Positions 14,401 through 28,900 of a stretch of DNA of 64,000 nt are shown here, piece by piece. The first letter of the stretch is position 1. Each line of letters begins with the position of its first letter. This DNA comes from Ctenosaura bakeri. Lineage: Eukaryota; Chordata; Lepidosauria; Squamata; Iguanidae. The position numbers were made by a program, and so were the translations under genes. Under the pieces are notes generated by a model. That model searched no databases, had not been told where the DNA came from, and was given only the letters and a program-made list of their open reading frames with translations. Location of the stretch: positions 248,001 to 312,000 of the forward strand of contig CAOLHI010001242.1 in NCBI GenBank assembly GCA_948474755.1, in the 5' to 3' direction.

Positions 14401-16832
14401 CAGGATCTGCTTAATATAGTGATGGGCCTACTGTTGTTTCTGGAGTGCAATTCCCATCAGCCCCACCAAGTATAGTCAGTGGTGAGGGATCATAGGAACT
14501 GTAGCTCAGCAACATCTGGGGGGACATGTATTCTTCACTACTAAATTACAGAATTTTAGAACCCAGACCTGGGCCCTTTTCGCAGCGCTGGCGCTTGCGC
14601 GACGGAGGAGGGCGGCTCACACGAGAACCCTCTCCCGCAACACCACCGCTTCCCCCCGCCTCCTTACCGCACATGGAGTCTTCTTGCGCGACGGGCGCTC
14701 TTCAGCCACGCCCCCAGCTTCCGCAGCACCCCCTGGGAGCTGTAGGCGCCGCGGGGGGCGGAAGCGGGGAGGAAGCGCGACAGGCCCACCTGCGACGGCA
14801 CTCCACACTCCGGTAAGTGCGGGACGCGGCCGGGAGCCTTGCGCAAGCGTCGTTTATTTTCGCTTCAAGCCGAAAATAAAAAAATCCGCGCTCGCGCCGC
14901 TTCAGCCCCGTGAACGCCGTGGAAGTGGGAGTGCGTCGTGCAGAGCGACGCTCCCACTCCCGCGAGGCTCACGGGGCTATTTCGCAAGAGAAAGCCCGTG
15001 CAAAAAGGGTTATCTAACAGAATTCACTTTAACTGATCAAAACAGAAAATACTGGCTGACTGGCAATCTTATATGTCTCTGATCGCTGAACTACAAGTAT
15101 GTTTCAATGATGAGTTCTAAAATTCTATGGTTTATTATACATTCTGCACTCAGAATAAAGCCTTAGTACTACATACGCTTTGAACGATTGAAAACAGAAG
15201 GCATGAGTTCATGAGCAGTGGTGGCAAGCAATTATGATAGACATACTGAAAGTCTCAATTAGCTACACTGCTTTTTATTGCTATTTCCAACCAATTAAAT
15301 TAATTATCTGTCTTTCATCTGCTAATTAAAGGTTTAAATGTAATGAATGTGCATATTATGAAAAAAAAATCTAGCATAAATGCCACTATTCACTGACTGA
15401 GAAAAGTATAAGCCATCTTTAATCATTTCTGTTTTCATTCTTTGCTGCATGGACACATTGTCTTCCAGATAGCTTCAAAAATGTACAAATGCAAAATACT
15501 GGAACCAATATTGATAAAAACTGAGTTCCATACTCCCTGACACATTCTTAGCTATTCAGATGTCTTAGACTCATCAGTTTTGATAAAAACACATTGGCTG
15601 GCTTCTTGTTGGCTAGTCCCAACCAGAGGATACTGTTACCCCAAAAGGTGGGGGACCTTGAGGTCCACCAGCAGTGCCAGCATCTCCTTAGAAATTGGGG
15701 GAATTATTAGCTCAAAGGATGCCTGCTAAGGGAGGGGGGGGTTATGGCAGGATCTTTTCACCTATGTATACCAGTACTAACTAGAATCATAGAGTTGGAA
15801 GAGACCACAAGGGCCATCCAGTTCAACCTCCTGCTATGCAGGAACACACATCAAAGCATTCCCACCAGATGGCCATCCAGCCTCTGCTTAAAAACCTCCA
15901 AAGAAGGAGACTCCACCACACTCCCAGGCAGCATATTCCACTGCCAGACAGCTCTGACTGTCAGGAAGTTCTTCTTGAGGTTCAAGTAGGACTCCAGGGT
16001 GTTTTTATTGGAAATTAATAGACACACACATGCACACAATAAATCAAGCAGTATCATGAACCATACAAGGCTAGTGAAGGGAGAAGCGAGAAAGGTTGGA
16101 TAGAGAGAGATTTTGGGTATTGAGGGGGATATTTACCAGTTCTGGAACAGAGGATTGAAAGTGAGTTTGAGGGAAGTACGAAAGAACGGGGTGCAGTGTG
16201 ATGGTCAAAGTGCTAGCAAACTACCTGGGCTGGAGCTGGTTTTTTTATACTCTGTTTCCCACCCTGAAGGGTGTGTGTGTTAATGGTTTTCTTGGCAGAG
16301 CAAACAAAAGAAGTCCAGAACAGGCTGATTGTCTTTCTTTGAGTGACAAAACATCGATGGGAATCCTGACAGCCTCTTAATGTCTTGGCTGGGTAAGGTG
16401 AATGGGGAAAGTCTCTGTAGGAAATGCGCACAGCAGAGGTGCTTGCCTGCCATACCTCGGCAATTTTATTTACTATTGTATTTGGAGGATTAGTGGAAGC
16501 CTATTAATGCTGGGCTTTCCTCCTTAATTCTTCTTGACCTTATGACCTGGCCATGCTAAGGCCATGCTGACCTAGTCCAGGCTTACAGCCAGTGCCCTAC
16601 TTACTGCATGTTTCCCATAAGTGGTGAATTTTTATATGAAAATGATATTTCATATTAATTTTGCTATCCTGCAGGATGGGGTGTGTAAGAGGTGGTAACA
16701 ATTTGTATCAATTATTGATTGAGTCAACATGTAGATAAGCTTCTTTGATTCAATTGGTTTACTATGGTCAGGACTAGCATAGGATTTAGGCCATTGAGCA
16801 TATACCAGGATATATGCTTACACAGGTCACAC

Positions 16833-16915
<83 letters not shown>

Positions 16916-19900
16916 AATCAATTATCACAAAGAGGCAGAGGAAACTCAATGCAATGTAACATTAATTGTATCTTTAAAAAGTTTGGTTGCATCATTTTCG
17001 TAAATCTTGACTTAGCAACACAATATGATATGGTTTCTCCTTTTTTTTCCAGTGACATTGTTGGCTTCACCCAGCTCTCTAGCACCAGCACACCTTATGA
17101 AGTGGTTGACTTCCTCAATAAGCTCTACACAAACTTTGATGAAATCATAGACAATTATGATGTTTACAAAGTGGAAACAATAGGAGATGCCTGTGAGTGT
17201 TTCAGAACAGTATTGCTAGATCTTCAAGGATTCTCACTCCAAATGGGAGATGAAAGAATAAAATGGGGTTGGCCAAACAGATGAAACTCTAATTATGATG
17301 AATTATGACTCCTTGCTACCACAGTAATAAAATCATGACCAAGAAGTTATTTGCACTCAGGAGAGTTTCCAGTATGCAGTATAGCAGCTAAAACCACAGA
17401 GAGGGAGCTAGATAGTCCCTCTTCCAGCTTTTATCTCAGACCAATTTTCCCAGCAAAGCAAAATACCTTTTCGTTGTTTTCTTAAGAGGTTTTGATAATA
17501 AGTCTGCTTTATAGGGGTGATGTAAGCTTCTTGAAGTAATGTACGCAAGCTGATCTGCATATTTGAAATATGTTATATAAATATTAACAAAATGTTATTT
17601 GTATCCCAAAATCCTTCATGAAGACTCTCCCCCTAATTATTACTTGTGTAAATGTAATTATTGGGTGGTGAAATGGAGAAGGAAAATCCAAGGTGAGCAA
17701 AAACTGATTTGCCTACAAACTACAAGTTGATTTTTTTTTTCTGGAGATTTTTTTTCCCATCAAGGATTCCCTCCTTCCAATAAAAAAGAACTCAGCAAAA
17801 AGGCTCGCTGAATGATTAAGAAATATATCTCTCAGTAGAAAGAGAGGAAGGTGATAAATGCCACAAAGAGAGTCTTAAAATGAAAACATGACAACAGGTA
17901 TATCACAGTGGCCATTTCTGCACTATCCTTTTATAACGCTATGATTCCACTTTCAACATCCTATGGAATCCTGAGGTTTGCAGCCAGCCCCACCCAAAAC
18001 TGCAAACCCCAGGATTCCATAGGATTTGAAAGTGGAATCATAGGCTAGTGTGGAAATGGCCGGTGCTGTGGATGTAAAGCACAAAAGAATAGAGGTTATA
18101 TTGTGTGCATTCATCTCCTTCAGGCCAAGTTTTATCTCCACTATCTGTGCCTGGTATCCTCAGGCAACTGTGGAAGCCCAGCAGAGCCCGCAAAGGCTTG
18201 TACCACTCATATGTCTCCGATGCTGGCCAACTGGGAAACTGAGGGCTGCCATTTTACTTTCTCACAGTATTCTAAAATGAAGCAACATCAGATGGTTTGG
18301 TTGTATTATGTGGAATTTAAAACCACAACTTCTCACTCACTTGCTACTGCAATCACATAAGCTGGGGCCTAGACTCTTTCCTATTAGTTAGAAATACAAC
18401 AAGGAAGTTCTATTGGTTAAATTTAAGGAAAAGCTGTATTCCCTCCTCGCAGACAACATAAAACCTTTGGATTAGCCAGTGTTTGAAAATAAGCATTAGG
18501 ACCAAGGTCTTTTTCCTCATATAGGCAGCCCATAAGCAACCAGTGCACTATGTTTTAACCTCTGAACATCAGCTTTCTATTCAGGGACACTGTTAATATT
18601 GACACACTTCCGTGACTACCAATGAACTGCCCTCATTCTTCTTCCTGTTCCTGATACAGGAAAAGTAATGTCAAAACTACATATTCCTTTCTGCATAGTT
18701 TGTCTGAAGCTCTTCTATGTGTGAGAGATTTCAGAGTTCATAGTCACAGGGCAGTCTGGTTTGGTACATACCTTTTGTAGAGAATTACTGTACATTTTCC
18801 CATTGCTTCTGACAGATCTAATAGTGACTGGTTGGAGAGTATGCAGTAAAACCCAAGGTGGATTTGATAATATATCCTAACCACTGTTAAAAATCTGTGA
18901 ACTAAGAAACATTATTAGAGATGATCATTCAAGCCACCTACAGATTAATGTACACAGTTTGCTTTTCTGTTTTGCATTTGTGCATGTTTGAAGGTGCACT
19001 GTGATAGAAGTCTCCAGCTGCCAAAGTAAGTAATTATTCTCCTTGTCTTCCTTTTCAGACATGGTTGTGTCAGGAGTCCCCAAAGAGAATGGTATTCGCC
19101 ATGCCAGTGAAATTGCAAGTATGGCCCTGGACCTTGTCTCAGTGTGCAAGACATTTAAGATTCCACACAAGCCCAATACCCAGCTAAAGATCCGAGCAGG
19201 AATCCATTCCGGTATGATGATGGGCAGGATCATGGCCTACACTAAGTCAAGGCATATTTTGATTTGATGAAATAGGGTCATTAATTATATTAACTGTGAG
19301 AAAACAGCCTTGCAGCTTCTAGGCACTGCAGAGATTACACACTTATAGAGACATCAGGTTGACTTCGTAGAGAATGGGTGAGAAGTGAAACTTGACCTTC
19401 CTCCTTAACACATGGGAGTGTCTTGCAACTCTCCTTCCCATGCTGTTTTTTTTTTATTATTCTCTTTCTACTTTGATTTTCAATGTTATTTTCTCAGCTT
19501 TTTTTTAAAAAAAAGTCCAGTGATGGGTAATTTGCCTGAGCTGGCTGTTATATAACACTGTAATGAACTTCACTTAGTACTGGAGAGTTAAAAGTCTCCT
19601 TGAACACTTTTATCTCCTCCAGGACCAGTTGTGGCAGGTGTTGTTGGAACCAAAATGCCTCGATATTGCTTGTTTGGAGACACTGTTAACACAGCTTCCA
19701 GAATGGAGTCTACCAGTGAAGGTATGGTGATTAAAACACCAGGGAGCACCAGATCTTGGTGAGAAACAATGATCTCATAATATCATCTCAGAGTTCTTTC
19801 TTAAAATCTTAATTTGAACAATCCAGATCTAGAATCACCAGGAGGATTGGCACTTGTTCCTTTTGAATTGTGTTTCTTTTTAAAAAAATAAAATGGGTTA

Positions 19901-22900
19901 TAACATCATAATGAAAAAGAGGCCAAGATCTGAGGATCAAAGGTGCAATTTTTTGCAACCAGGATCCACTATAGGTAGCATCAGCCCTTTCCCACCTCCA
20001 AATGAAACTAGAGGTGAATAAAAGTTTACTTCTAGTTTGGTTAAATCCTCTTTTGGAGGAAGGACAAAGTGTGGAGGGCCTTGTGTCTTTTTTTGGAGAA
20101 TTGCCTCTTCTAGAGGATACCAGGGAGGCAAGCTTGATCCCATCCAGCATTCTTTGTGAAAAAGCCAGCAGCTCTCAGCTCACTACATAGACTACTAGAG
20201 AGATATGTTGCTGTCCAGTTTCTGCCCATGTCTTTGGCTGTAAGTTTCCAGTTTTCAATTGCCTACCTCTCTTTGTGCTACAAATACTTAGGAAAGGTGG
20301 GGGGAATAACACAGCCCTGATGGTTTCTGGGATCAATAATTCTTCTTTTCCAGCCGGGCCCTTTCTGCACCTTACCTTGTTCCGGTGCTGGGGTGCAGGG
20401 ATCACATAAGCAGCCTCTGCAGAAAGGCTCTCTCTTCCCTGCTGCTTCAGCTCTGCATGAGCTGCCTGCTTGCGCGAGAGCCCTGCCTCTTCCTTCCGCA
20501 GTGCAGCCTGGGACCTTCCCAGGCTGCACTGGGGCAGGAAGCATGACCAGCCCAGCTCCAGAGGTGCCGCAAGCCAGATAAGTGCACACGGGGCCCAGGA
20601 GCAATGCGCAATCATGCACCATTTTCGACTTCAAGCCAAAAATGAAAAGGTGTGCGATTGGCCCCTGCCGGCCCCTGGAGTGTCACACAATTGTGAGTGT
20701 GTCATGCAGATTGCTCCTCGGAGTCATGCGACGCTCCAGGCCCTCTTTCACATGGCAAATACCATGTGAAAAGGGCCCAAGTCAAGTGATTGTCTAGAGA
20801 CTCTAGGAGGGGCTCAAGGCAGCAAAGCCAGCATTCAGGACTGAAATGTTGCAGTTGAGGTCATTCTGTAGTGGCGATCCTTTGAGCTATATCCATTACA
20901 ATAAACATCCAAAATCTGGAGTGTGGGGGGAGAGAGGGAGGGAGAGCACAAGGACAGAATCCTCATGAAAGTGGAAAAACTGTGAATAACACTCCACCTA
21001 CAATCCCCCTTCCAGTCCCTTGCCTTTTGCATCATGCGGCCAGATGCAAGGGAATGGGGAAGAGCCTGGAAGCACAAGCCTTCCCCCAATTCCCTTGCTT
21101 TTTGCCTCAGTGCAAGTTCTCAGTACTGGGGCCAGAGGCAAGGGAATGGGAGGGGGAGCTCCAGAGAGAAGAAGGAACGAAGGGGCATGCATGCCTCCTC
21201 TCCCCATTCTTTTGCCTCTGTGCGAGTTCTTAACACTAGGGCCAGAGGCAAAGGAATGGGAGGAGGGAGCTCTGGAGCGAGAAAGAAAGGCTTGCACAAG
21301 CCTTCCCTGCTTATTCCCTTACCTTTTGCCTAGGAATGAGTTCTAAGTGCTGGGGCAGGAAACATGGGAATGGGAGGGGGAGCTCCAGAGGGGAAAAGAA
21401 AAGTCCATGCAAACCTTCCTTCCCTTTCCTTGCCTTTTGCCCAAGTGCTTGTCTTCCTCCTCTGCACCCAGTAAAACACAAGGGAATGAGAGGAGGAGAA
21501 GAGGGGAAGGCACATGCATGCATCATGAATAATGAAATTAGCAAAGGTCAAACTTGCAAATGTGGAGGGAGGACTGTAATTCTGCAGAAATATTTTCAAT
21601 TCCTTTAGAGTAGAGATGGGCAATGTCTTCATTCCAGGTAGGTTCCTTGGAAACTATAGGACATTGTGCATATCCAGTTGATATGGCTGCTTTGATACTA
21701 CTTTCATGGCTGTGTCTTATGAAATTCCTGGGATTTGCATTTTGGTGAAAATGTGCTAGGTTTCTGGCTCTGGTTGCTGACTGTAGTGGAGTTGCTGCTT
21801 GTAGCAGAGTTTAGCTCTACCCTTTATCTGCACATTTCTTTTTAGCTGCTCTTTTCTCTCAACTGCTCTTTGCAGCTCAGCTGCTTTCCAACTGCTCTTT
21901 GTTCTCACTTGAAGTTTGGTTAAGCTACAGGTTAGGCATAGTTTCCCTCCATCCTCCTGCAAGCCCCTCCATGAACACCTATCTTTGCAGCCTTCCACCT
22001 CCTCCAGTATGTATGCTTCCCATGTTACTGTTAGAATATAACTGTAAATGGAAGAAAACAAAGAAATGCTCAATTGGAAAGATAATGAGGGAACCAAGGT
22101 CAACTAAGGAATCCTCCATGGTGCTTGCAATGTGCTTAAGCTGTGTCATGGGCATGATTCCCCTCTGTCTCTTCCATCCCTTCCTCAACTCCTTGATTCC
22201 CAGTTTTAAGGAATAGGTAGGGTATAAATAAAATGACTGATTGATAGATGAACCCATTTCCCTCCCCCCTGTACTTATGTTTCCTGTCTCACACATTTTT
22301 AAAAATTTTTGTTATAATCACAGTACTGAAGTGCTACCTTACTTTAGTACTATAAGTCAGAAAGAAACGGGGTGGAGAAAAAGAATCATTCACTCTGGTA
22401 ATTAGAAACATAATGAGAGAATGACCACCAGAAAAATTTCCATGGCAAAAGTCACACCGCACCGATTCCAATCATCAGTGGGGCAGAATAAAAGTCCGGC
22501 AGGAAGAACCAAGTGAATGAATACAGATGTGTGACACCCTGAAATTCTTGAGACGCAAAAAAGAAAAAGAAAAAAGAAATCCCTATCCTGCAGTTAGTTT
22601 TAAAAGTTGCTGCTAATACTGGAAATTCACCGGAAACATACTGGGATAGGAAGAATGTTGTATGGATATGAGAACCCTCCCCCAGCTACAATTCCCATCC
22701 AGTTCCAAGGCTTTTGGCCAGTCTGGAGAAGCCTTCTGACAACTCCTTCCTTGGGATGAGGCATTATGGATGGGGTGGCCATAATGCTGCTGTAGTAGGC
22801 TCTGCAGAGTGGCCTTCCAACTGTATTTGAGCTGTAGCTTTGCCATAACAGAAAGCTAGCTGGTGCAGCTCTCCAGAACTTGCTGATTTCCTGTGCTGAA

Positions 22901-25900
22901 GAACATGCTAAATCATTTCCTGTTTCTGCCAGGAAACACAGAACCTCACTGTCTTACATTACATTTGATTCAGCCAACACTACTTCCCATATGCAAGTAC
23001 CTGGCTATCTTAAAAGTAGGGAGGGATAAGCACAAATGGTGTTCAGAAATTCTCCATTCTATTTGTAAGCAAAGAAAATGGGGGCATACTTTCACTATTT
23101 TTCCCTTTGGAAGAAACATTCATCAACACTTTCCCAAAGGTGGGGTTCACCTCTGCTTGTTCACCTCTGACAGAGGTACATTGTTCCCTTCTTCCTAAGA
23201 TTTTGTTGCTAGTAGTATTTTTAAAACCCTTGCTGCTGCAGATGGAAGCAGCCTGGCTACTATTTTGTATCTTTCTCAGTACCACAGAACAGCTGCCACA
23301 CACAAATTAAAACAGTAGAGAAGGTTTAGAGAAAATTCTACAAAGTGACACAGTGGCCTTCTTCTAAGTGGGTAAGAAAAGGGAGGGAATATCAGAAAAT
23401 ATCAGAAAATGTGTTCTGAAAAATGTTGGCTTTGTCTACAAGCAGCATATTAAAATGCTGCTCTTTATTTGACAGGCGCTACTTTGAAGAAAGAAATTAG
23501 AAAGCACCTCTCATTTCCTTTTCAGGAGTAACAATGATAGGTGAGAAGCAAGCTTTTGCAAGTCAGAGATGACTAATGGGTGAAGAATTGGCTGCAGAAT
23601 ACATTGTTGAGGTCCATGTTCAATCAGTCGGCCATCCCTGCCTTAGAGGAATAAATTCATCTGTGCACAGTAGGAGAGTAAGAACTTCTGTAGGAAAAAG
23701 TGAGACCTTGGGCATAAGCTACTAGGGCAGCCCACACTGCATGTTCCCCCATTCATTTTTGCAACATCTGGACCCTCTGCTACTTCTAGCAGTCTGGTGG
23801 TGATAAAAGTGGCACTTGATTTACAAGAATTCATTTTTTTTCTGAACAAGCCAAGCATTCTTCACATGCTTTGCTTCAAAATGGATTTACATTTTCAGGA
23901 CTGCAAATTTATTTATAAGCAAGATGTGTAGGGAGAATGAACCTTGTTTAAACAACAGAAAATATCAATTGCAATTTTCATCACGACTACCAGTTGCAGG
24001 AGGGTCAGAGTACATCCCCTCAGGTCTGGGAGAGCTAGGCTTTGGACCCACAGAAGTTTCCCACCTTTGCATTATAGAGAATTCCACTGTGCAGGCCCAA
24101 TTAAAACTAAAAACCTGTCTTTCCCTTATATACTTCTATTTGTTTCAATGCACAAGATAACTTCCTAGTAGACTATGCCAATTAAGACTAAAATTGTTAA
24201 CCTTTTTTTTTAAAACTGAACCTTCCCCTATGCTTATTGCAAACCCAAACATCAAATAGGTGAAAGATTGCCCATCGCTTGACCTCCATGCTAGAAGGAA
24301 GAGCTTCTGCCTGCTACTTTTATTTGTACTGGGACTGCTGTTAGAACCACAGGAGGCAGAGAGGTAGAAAAGTTGTCAAGACCAAGTCAAGCTCCACATG
24401 ATTGAAGCTATATTTTGGAGGTAGATAGGTGAACTTATAAGTAGCTGTAAGAAGTTGGGATGTTATCCCAAAAGGTGGATGACTCAGAGGTCCACCCGCA
24501 GTGCCAGTGCCTCTGTGAAACAATGGGGAATTATTAGCTCAAAGGGGAGGTCTGGAAGAGGGGGGTATTCTTACAGGATCTTTTACACCTATGTATAATG
24601 GTACTAATGCAGGGACACCAGTTGGAGATTAAAAGTATATTTGGTTTTATTGGGGGCGGTATATCACAATCACACACAAGATCCAAGCAGTCTTACAACC
24701 ACACAAGGCTAGCTGAAGGAAAGGAGGAAAAAACTGGATAGTGAGAAGTTAGGGCAAAGTGGATATGATTTATCTATCCTGCAGAGAAGAGACAAAGCAA
24801 TGTGGTTCGGACTAAAGGTTCAAGGGTAGTTCAAGAACAGGAACTGGAGCAGTAAAGTGACAGCCTCAGTAAAGTGACAGCCTATGTCCAGAGTACTATG
24901 AGTTGTCTGGCTCAGAGTCAGTGTTTAAATACCCCATTTCTGCCCAGAGGGGGAAGATGTTAATAGTTCTCTGGCAGAGCAGACAATGGGGTCTGGAACA
25001 AACTAATGGCTTTAGCATTAGGTGTCAAAGCACTGATGGGAATTGTAAAAGATTCTTAATGGCTGGGCAGGTGAGGAAACAAAGGAAAGTTTCAATGGAA
25101 AGAGGAAGTGGATTAAATATAATCAGCTGCTCTGTTGGGGTTGTTTCTGAAGGTTGAATCATTGAGAGGCATTTGCAAGCTTGTTAACATCAGAGTTTCC
25201 TTGACTATGACCTGGCCATGCTCTGAGATACCATCTGACCTATTTTCACACTTGTTCATCCAGTCCTCTTTGTCAGCATGACTTTTCAGCCATAACAGTA
25301 TATAATTTATATTTTATACCAATTAAATGATATTTGCCAATTATATTGTATCATGAAGTAGAGGTGTACAGCATGGTAACAAGGAAACACTGTCAGATGC
25401 AGGGCTTGGGTATTCAGCTGCGTATGTATCTGCAGATACCCTCAGACAGAGAGGACACAGACCTCATGGTTCTGACATGAGCACACCAATTGGTAGGATA
25501 GCAATAGTAAACAAATGAAACAAAATAGGGGATTTTCAGCTTTTTGCAGCATTTATTCCTGGTAAGTGGTCAGTATCTGTTGTTAGGTATCTTTGAAAAT
25601 GGATAAAGATATAACAATGGCATGGCTGCTTATCTCTTTCCCTTTAGCTCTCAAAATACAGTGCAGTTCAAACACATACCAGCTGTTGGAACAGATTGGA
25701 GAGTACATATTGGTGTGCCGAGGGAATTTGCAAGTCAAGGTAAATATGAAACATTTGTGTTCAGGCTTTCCCAAAGGAAAAAAATGAGTGGCAGTCCTCT
25801 GGAAGGCTTTTGTTTTAACCCTTAACATTTGGCTAGCATCTCATCCACTCTGAGCATGAGTAACAGTCCTTTTTGGACTACTCCTTAGAGCACATTTAAA

Positions 25901-28900
25901 CTCAGTGCCTCTTCTCCAAAGGAACACCAGGAATAGCAATTTGATCACAATATTGAGACTAATCATTGCCCTAGGGCCTAATTTGTGCTTAAGTTAACTG
26001 GGACCTATTTTTAATGTGACATCTTAGTCATGGAAGATGAAGGTATAATATAAAAGGCACAAGCCCTGAGCAGAGCGCTCTCTCACCACTGGGATCTCCC
26101 AATGCCAGTGGTTTGAGGGACACTCATAGGCCCTTTCCACAGCACCCCCCCCCATCCTGCTATGGGGACAGGAGAAGGACGGGACTGCAACGACGTTTCT
26201 GCATAACATCATTGCAGTCCCAACTCTCTCTTGTCTCCAGGAGGCACAATTATAGATTAAATCATTGATGGGTTTTCCCTGTCAATGACACGTGATCACG
26301 CCACCATCCCAGAAGTACCTGTCTACAGAAGCTGCAGAAGCACAATAGGTGTGCTTCCTGCCTCAGTGCAGCCTGAGAAAGTACCTGGCTGTGCTGTGAA
26401 AGGAAGAGGTGTGGCCACTGCACTCCCTTCTGCAGGGAGACAGCTGGTGCAGAGGGGAGCACTCCTGTTGTAGCCCCCCCACAGCACAGCTGCTGCTAGG
26501 ATCCCCACCAGACAACTTTGAGGAAAGGTAGGGTGCAGAAAAGGTCATAGGTTTCAACCTCAGCTTGAAATAGTCTTCAACCGCGCCTTTTCTATTAAGA
26601 GGTTCTCTTTCTCAGATTTCTTAATAGAAACACCTTTCCCACATTTCTTAACAAAGAAACTGCCAGGCTGTATATTGGTTGAGTTCAAGACATTTTGATG
26701 ACTGAAGCAGAGCACAAAATGGCAGCACCAGCACCCTAGCCTACATGCATAGTACTCAAAAAGAGCCAAGTTGCTTTGCCACATGAAAAAGAAAATGCCG
26801 CAAATAACCCTCCTCATCTCTGGCAGCAAAAAAACCCATCAAAGTCAATAGCCAATGTTTTGCCACCCTTTGATAAACACCTAAAATCTGCTCCCTGAGG
26901 TGACCTCTTACTCTGCCTAATGTAAGTTCTGGCTCAAATCAGCCTTGATTTGCCTCAGAATGGAAGTGCACCTGATGTCATTTTTGCTTCCAGGCTTTCT
27001 CTGCCTCTAGCCTTCCCTTGGTTTTGATAAAAGAAAGCAGGGAGTCACCAGAGAAGCCAACATTTGGAGTGCATTGGAAGGACAGTTGCTTGGGCCTGAA
27101 TCTCTAGAATGGCTTTTCATTTTCTTTTTTTGGCACATCTTCTTTGTTTGAATCTCCGCCTGTCCTGTGCATGGGCATCATATTTCCATGAAACTGTTTA
27201 TCGCCTTGTACTCTGCTGTTTTCCAACTTGATCTGGTTTTAATTGTGCTGAATGTAATTCTCCTAAAACTTACCTCCTTTCCCCTGTTCTACCTTGTTCT
27301 CTGCAGAAGACCTAACTGATTACAGTGTAGGTCATTAGTCAGAGAGCTGGGAGATTACTAAGTATTGTAAGATTCCCCCCCCCAACAGATATTGTTCAGA
27401 TGTGTTAAACTAATTAACCAGATGTAACCAAGCACTTAAAGATGTGTTTAATGATGTGAAGCCTGAAAATGGATTTGGGTTGTTTCTTCTCTGCCCTTTG
27501 CATGCCTTTAAATTAGGGACATGTGAGATCTTGGCTATAACACCTCCTATACCTCATCATTAGCCTAGGGCTGAGGGGAGTTGTCACCCAATGATGTCCA
27601 GAGGTCCACACATTTTCCATCTCTGCTTTAAAGTTAGGAATAGGCTTGACTGGCTGGGTTTCCAGTGGTGATAGTGGTGGGAATCATCAGAATACCAAAG
27701 TCCCCTTCACATAGCTTGAATCTGAAATAAAATGTAGTCGGAGACCATTCTGTGAAAAGAAAAGCCTAACTGAAGCAAATTAGTTGAGAGTCAAAATAAC
27801 ACAACCTACCCAGCCCAGTCAATAGGGCTAATGGCCAAAGTGCAGATGTATTCCACTTGTTGCTACTTTGATCAGAGAAGTGTTAACTGGTCAGTTACCA
27901 GCCTTTTGACTAACCAATACATTAAATGTTTGTGTTATTTATACATATCTGATAGACTGCTTGTAAAGCAAGTATTTATTAATACTATATTAATTTAACA
28001 TCCTAACATTTTGAGTCTTATTTGTACCTGTTTTTAACCTTGTTGTGAGCTGTCTTGAAAGTTTATGAAAAAGGGTTATATATAAAATAAATACCATCAA
28101 AAACTAAAAATAGATGTATTTGATATACTCCAGCACACGTAAGGTAGTAATTGCATTTTTTAAGGAATAAAATAAATGAAACCAATACTCAAGACAGATT
28201 GAGACCACTTTTAATGAGGGCATTTGGATCATAAATTGGCTTTAAAAACTGGTATATGAATGGACCTTTTCTAATTGTGTGCCTTCGAGCCATTTCCAAC
28301 TTATGGCAACTCCTATCATGGAGTTTTCCAGGGCTGAGAATGAATGATGTACCCAAGGCCACCCAGTGGGTTTTAATGGCTGAGCGAGGAGTGAAACCTT
28401 GGTCTCCAGGGTCATAGGTCAACACTATACCTCACTGTCTTGTATTCCCTTTTAATTGTCTGACTATGCAAGCCAATGAATAAACTAGGAAGTCTTCAAT
28501 GAGCTATAGTTTCCCAGTTTATCCAAATCAGGAGGCTCGGGCTAAAAATGAATCAAAACTTTAAACTGTGATTTGAAGTTAATATCCTTGTTGTTCAAAA
28601 TTATAAATTACAGTGTATTGCCAACTACAGTCTGTACAAAAACAGAAACTATGGATGACTTCCTTATTTGTTTGCTAACTTTTGCAAAATCATTGTCTTT
28701 GTGGCCAAATGGTTCATAATAAAGGACATGACCATTTATTTGAACTCTCTTATTGTGTTCCAGAAACACAACTAAGCCAAAACTTACTCAAAACATAAAC
28801 ACTTCCTCCCTGTCCTCAAAGTGGGAAGGGGAAAAGGCAGCCATTTTGTTTCCAATAAGTTGAGGTTCAATGATGGTGGCAGTCCCAAGACCATTCTTTC

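Noticed and set aside
16724..16921. Open frames rich in KERKK or FLSFF
   Set aside because: Produced by the (AAAG)n microsatellite.
20982..21632. Overlapping open frames around the second minisatellite copy
   Set aside because: Same repeat as at 4440-5260, so the frames are by-products of the tandem unit.
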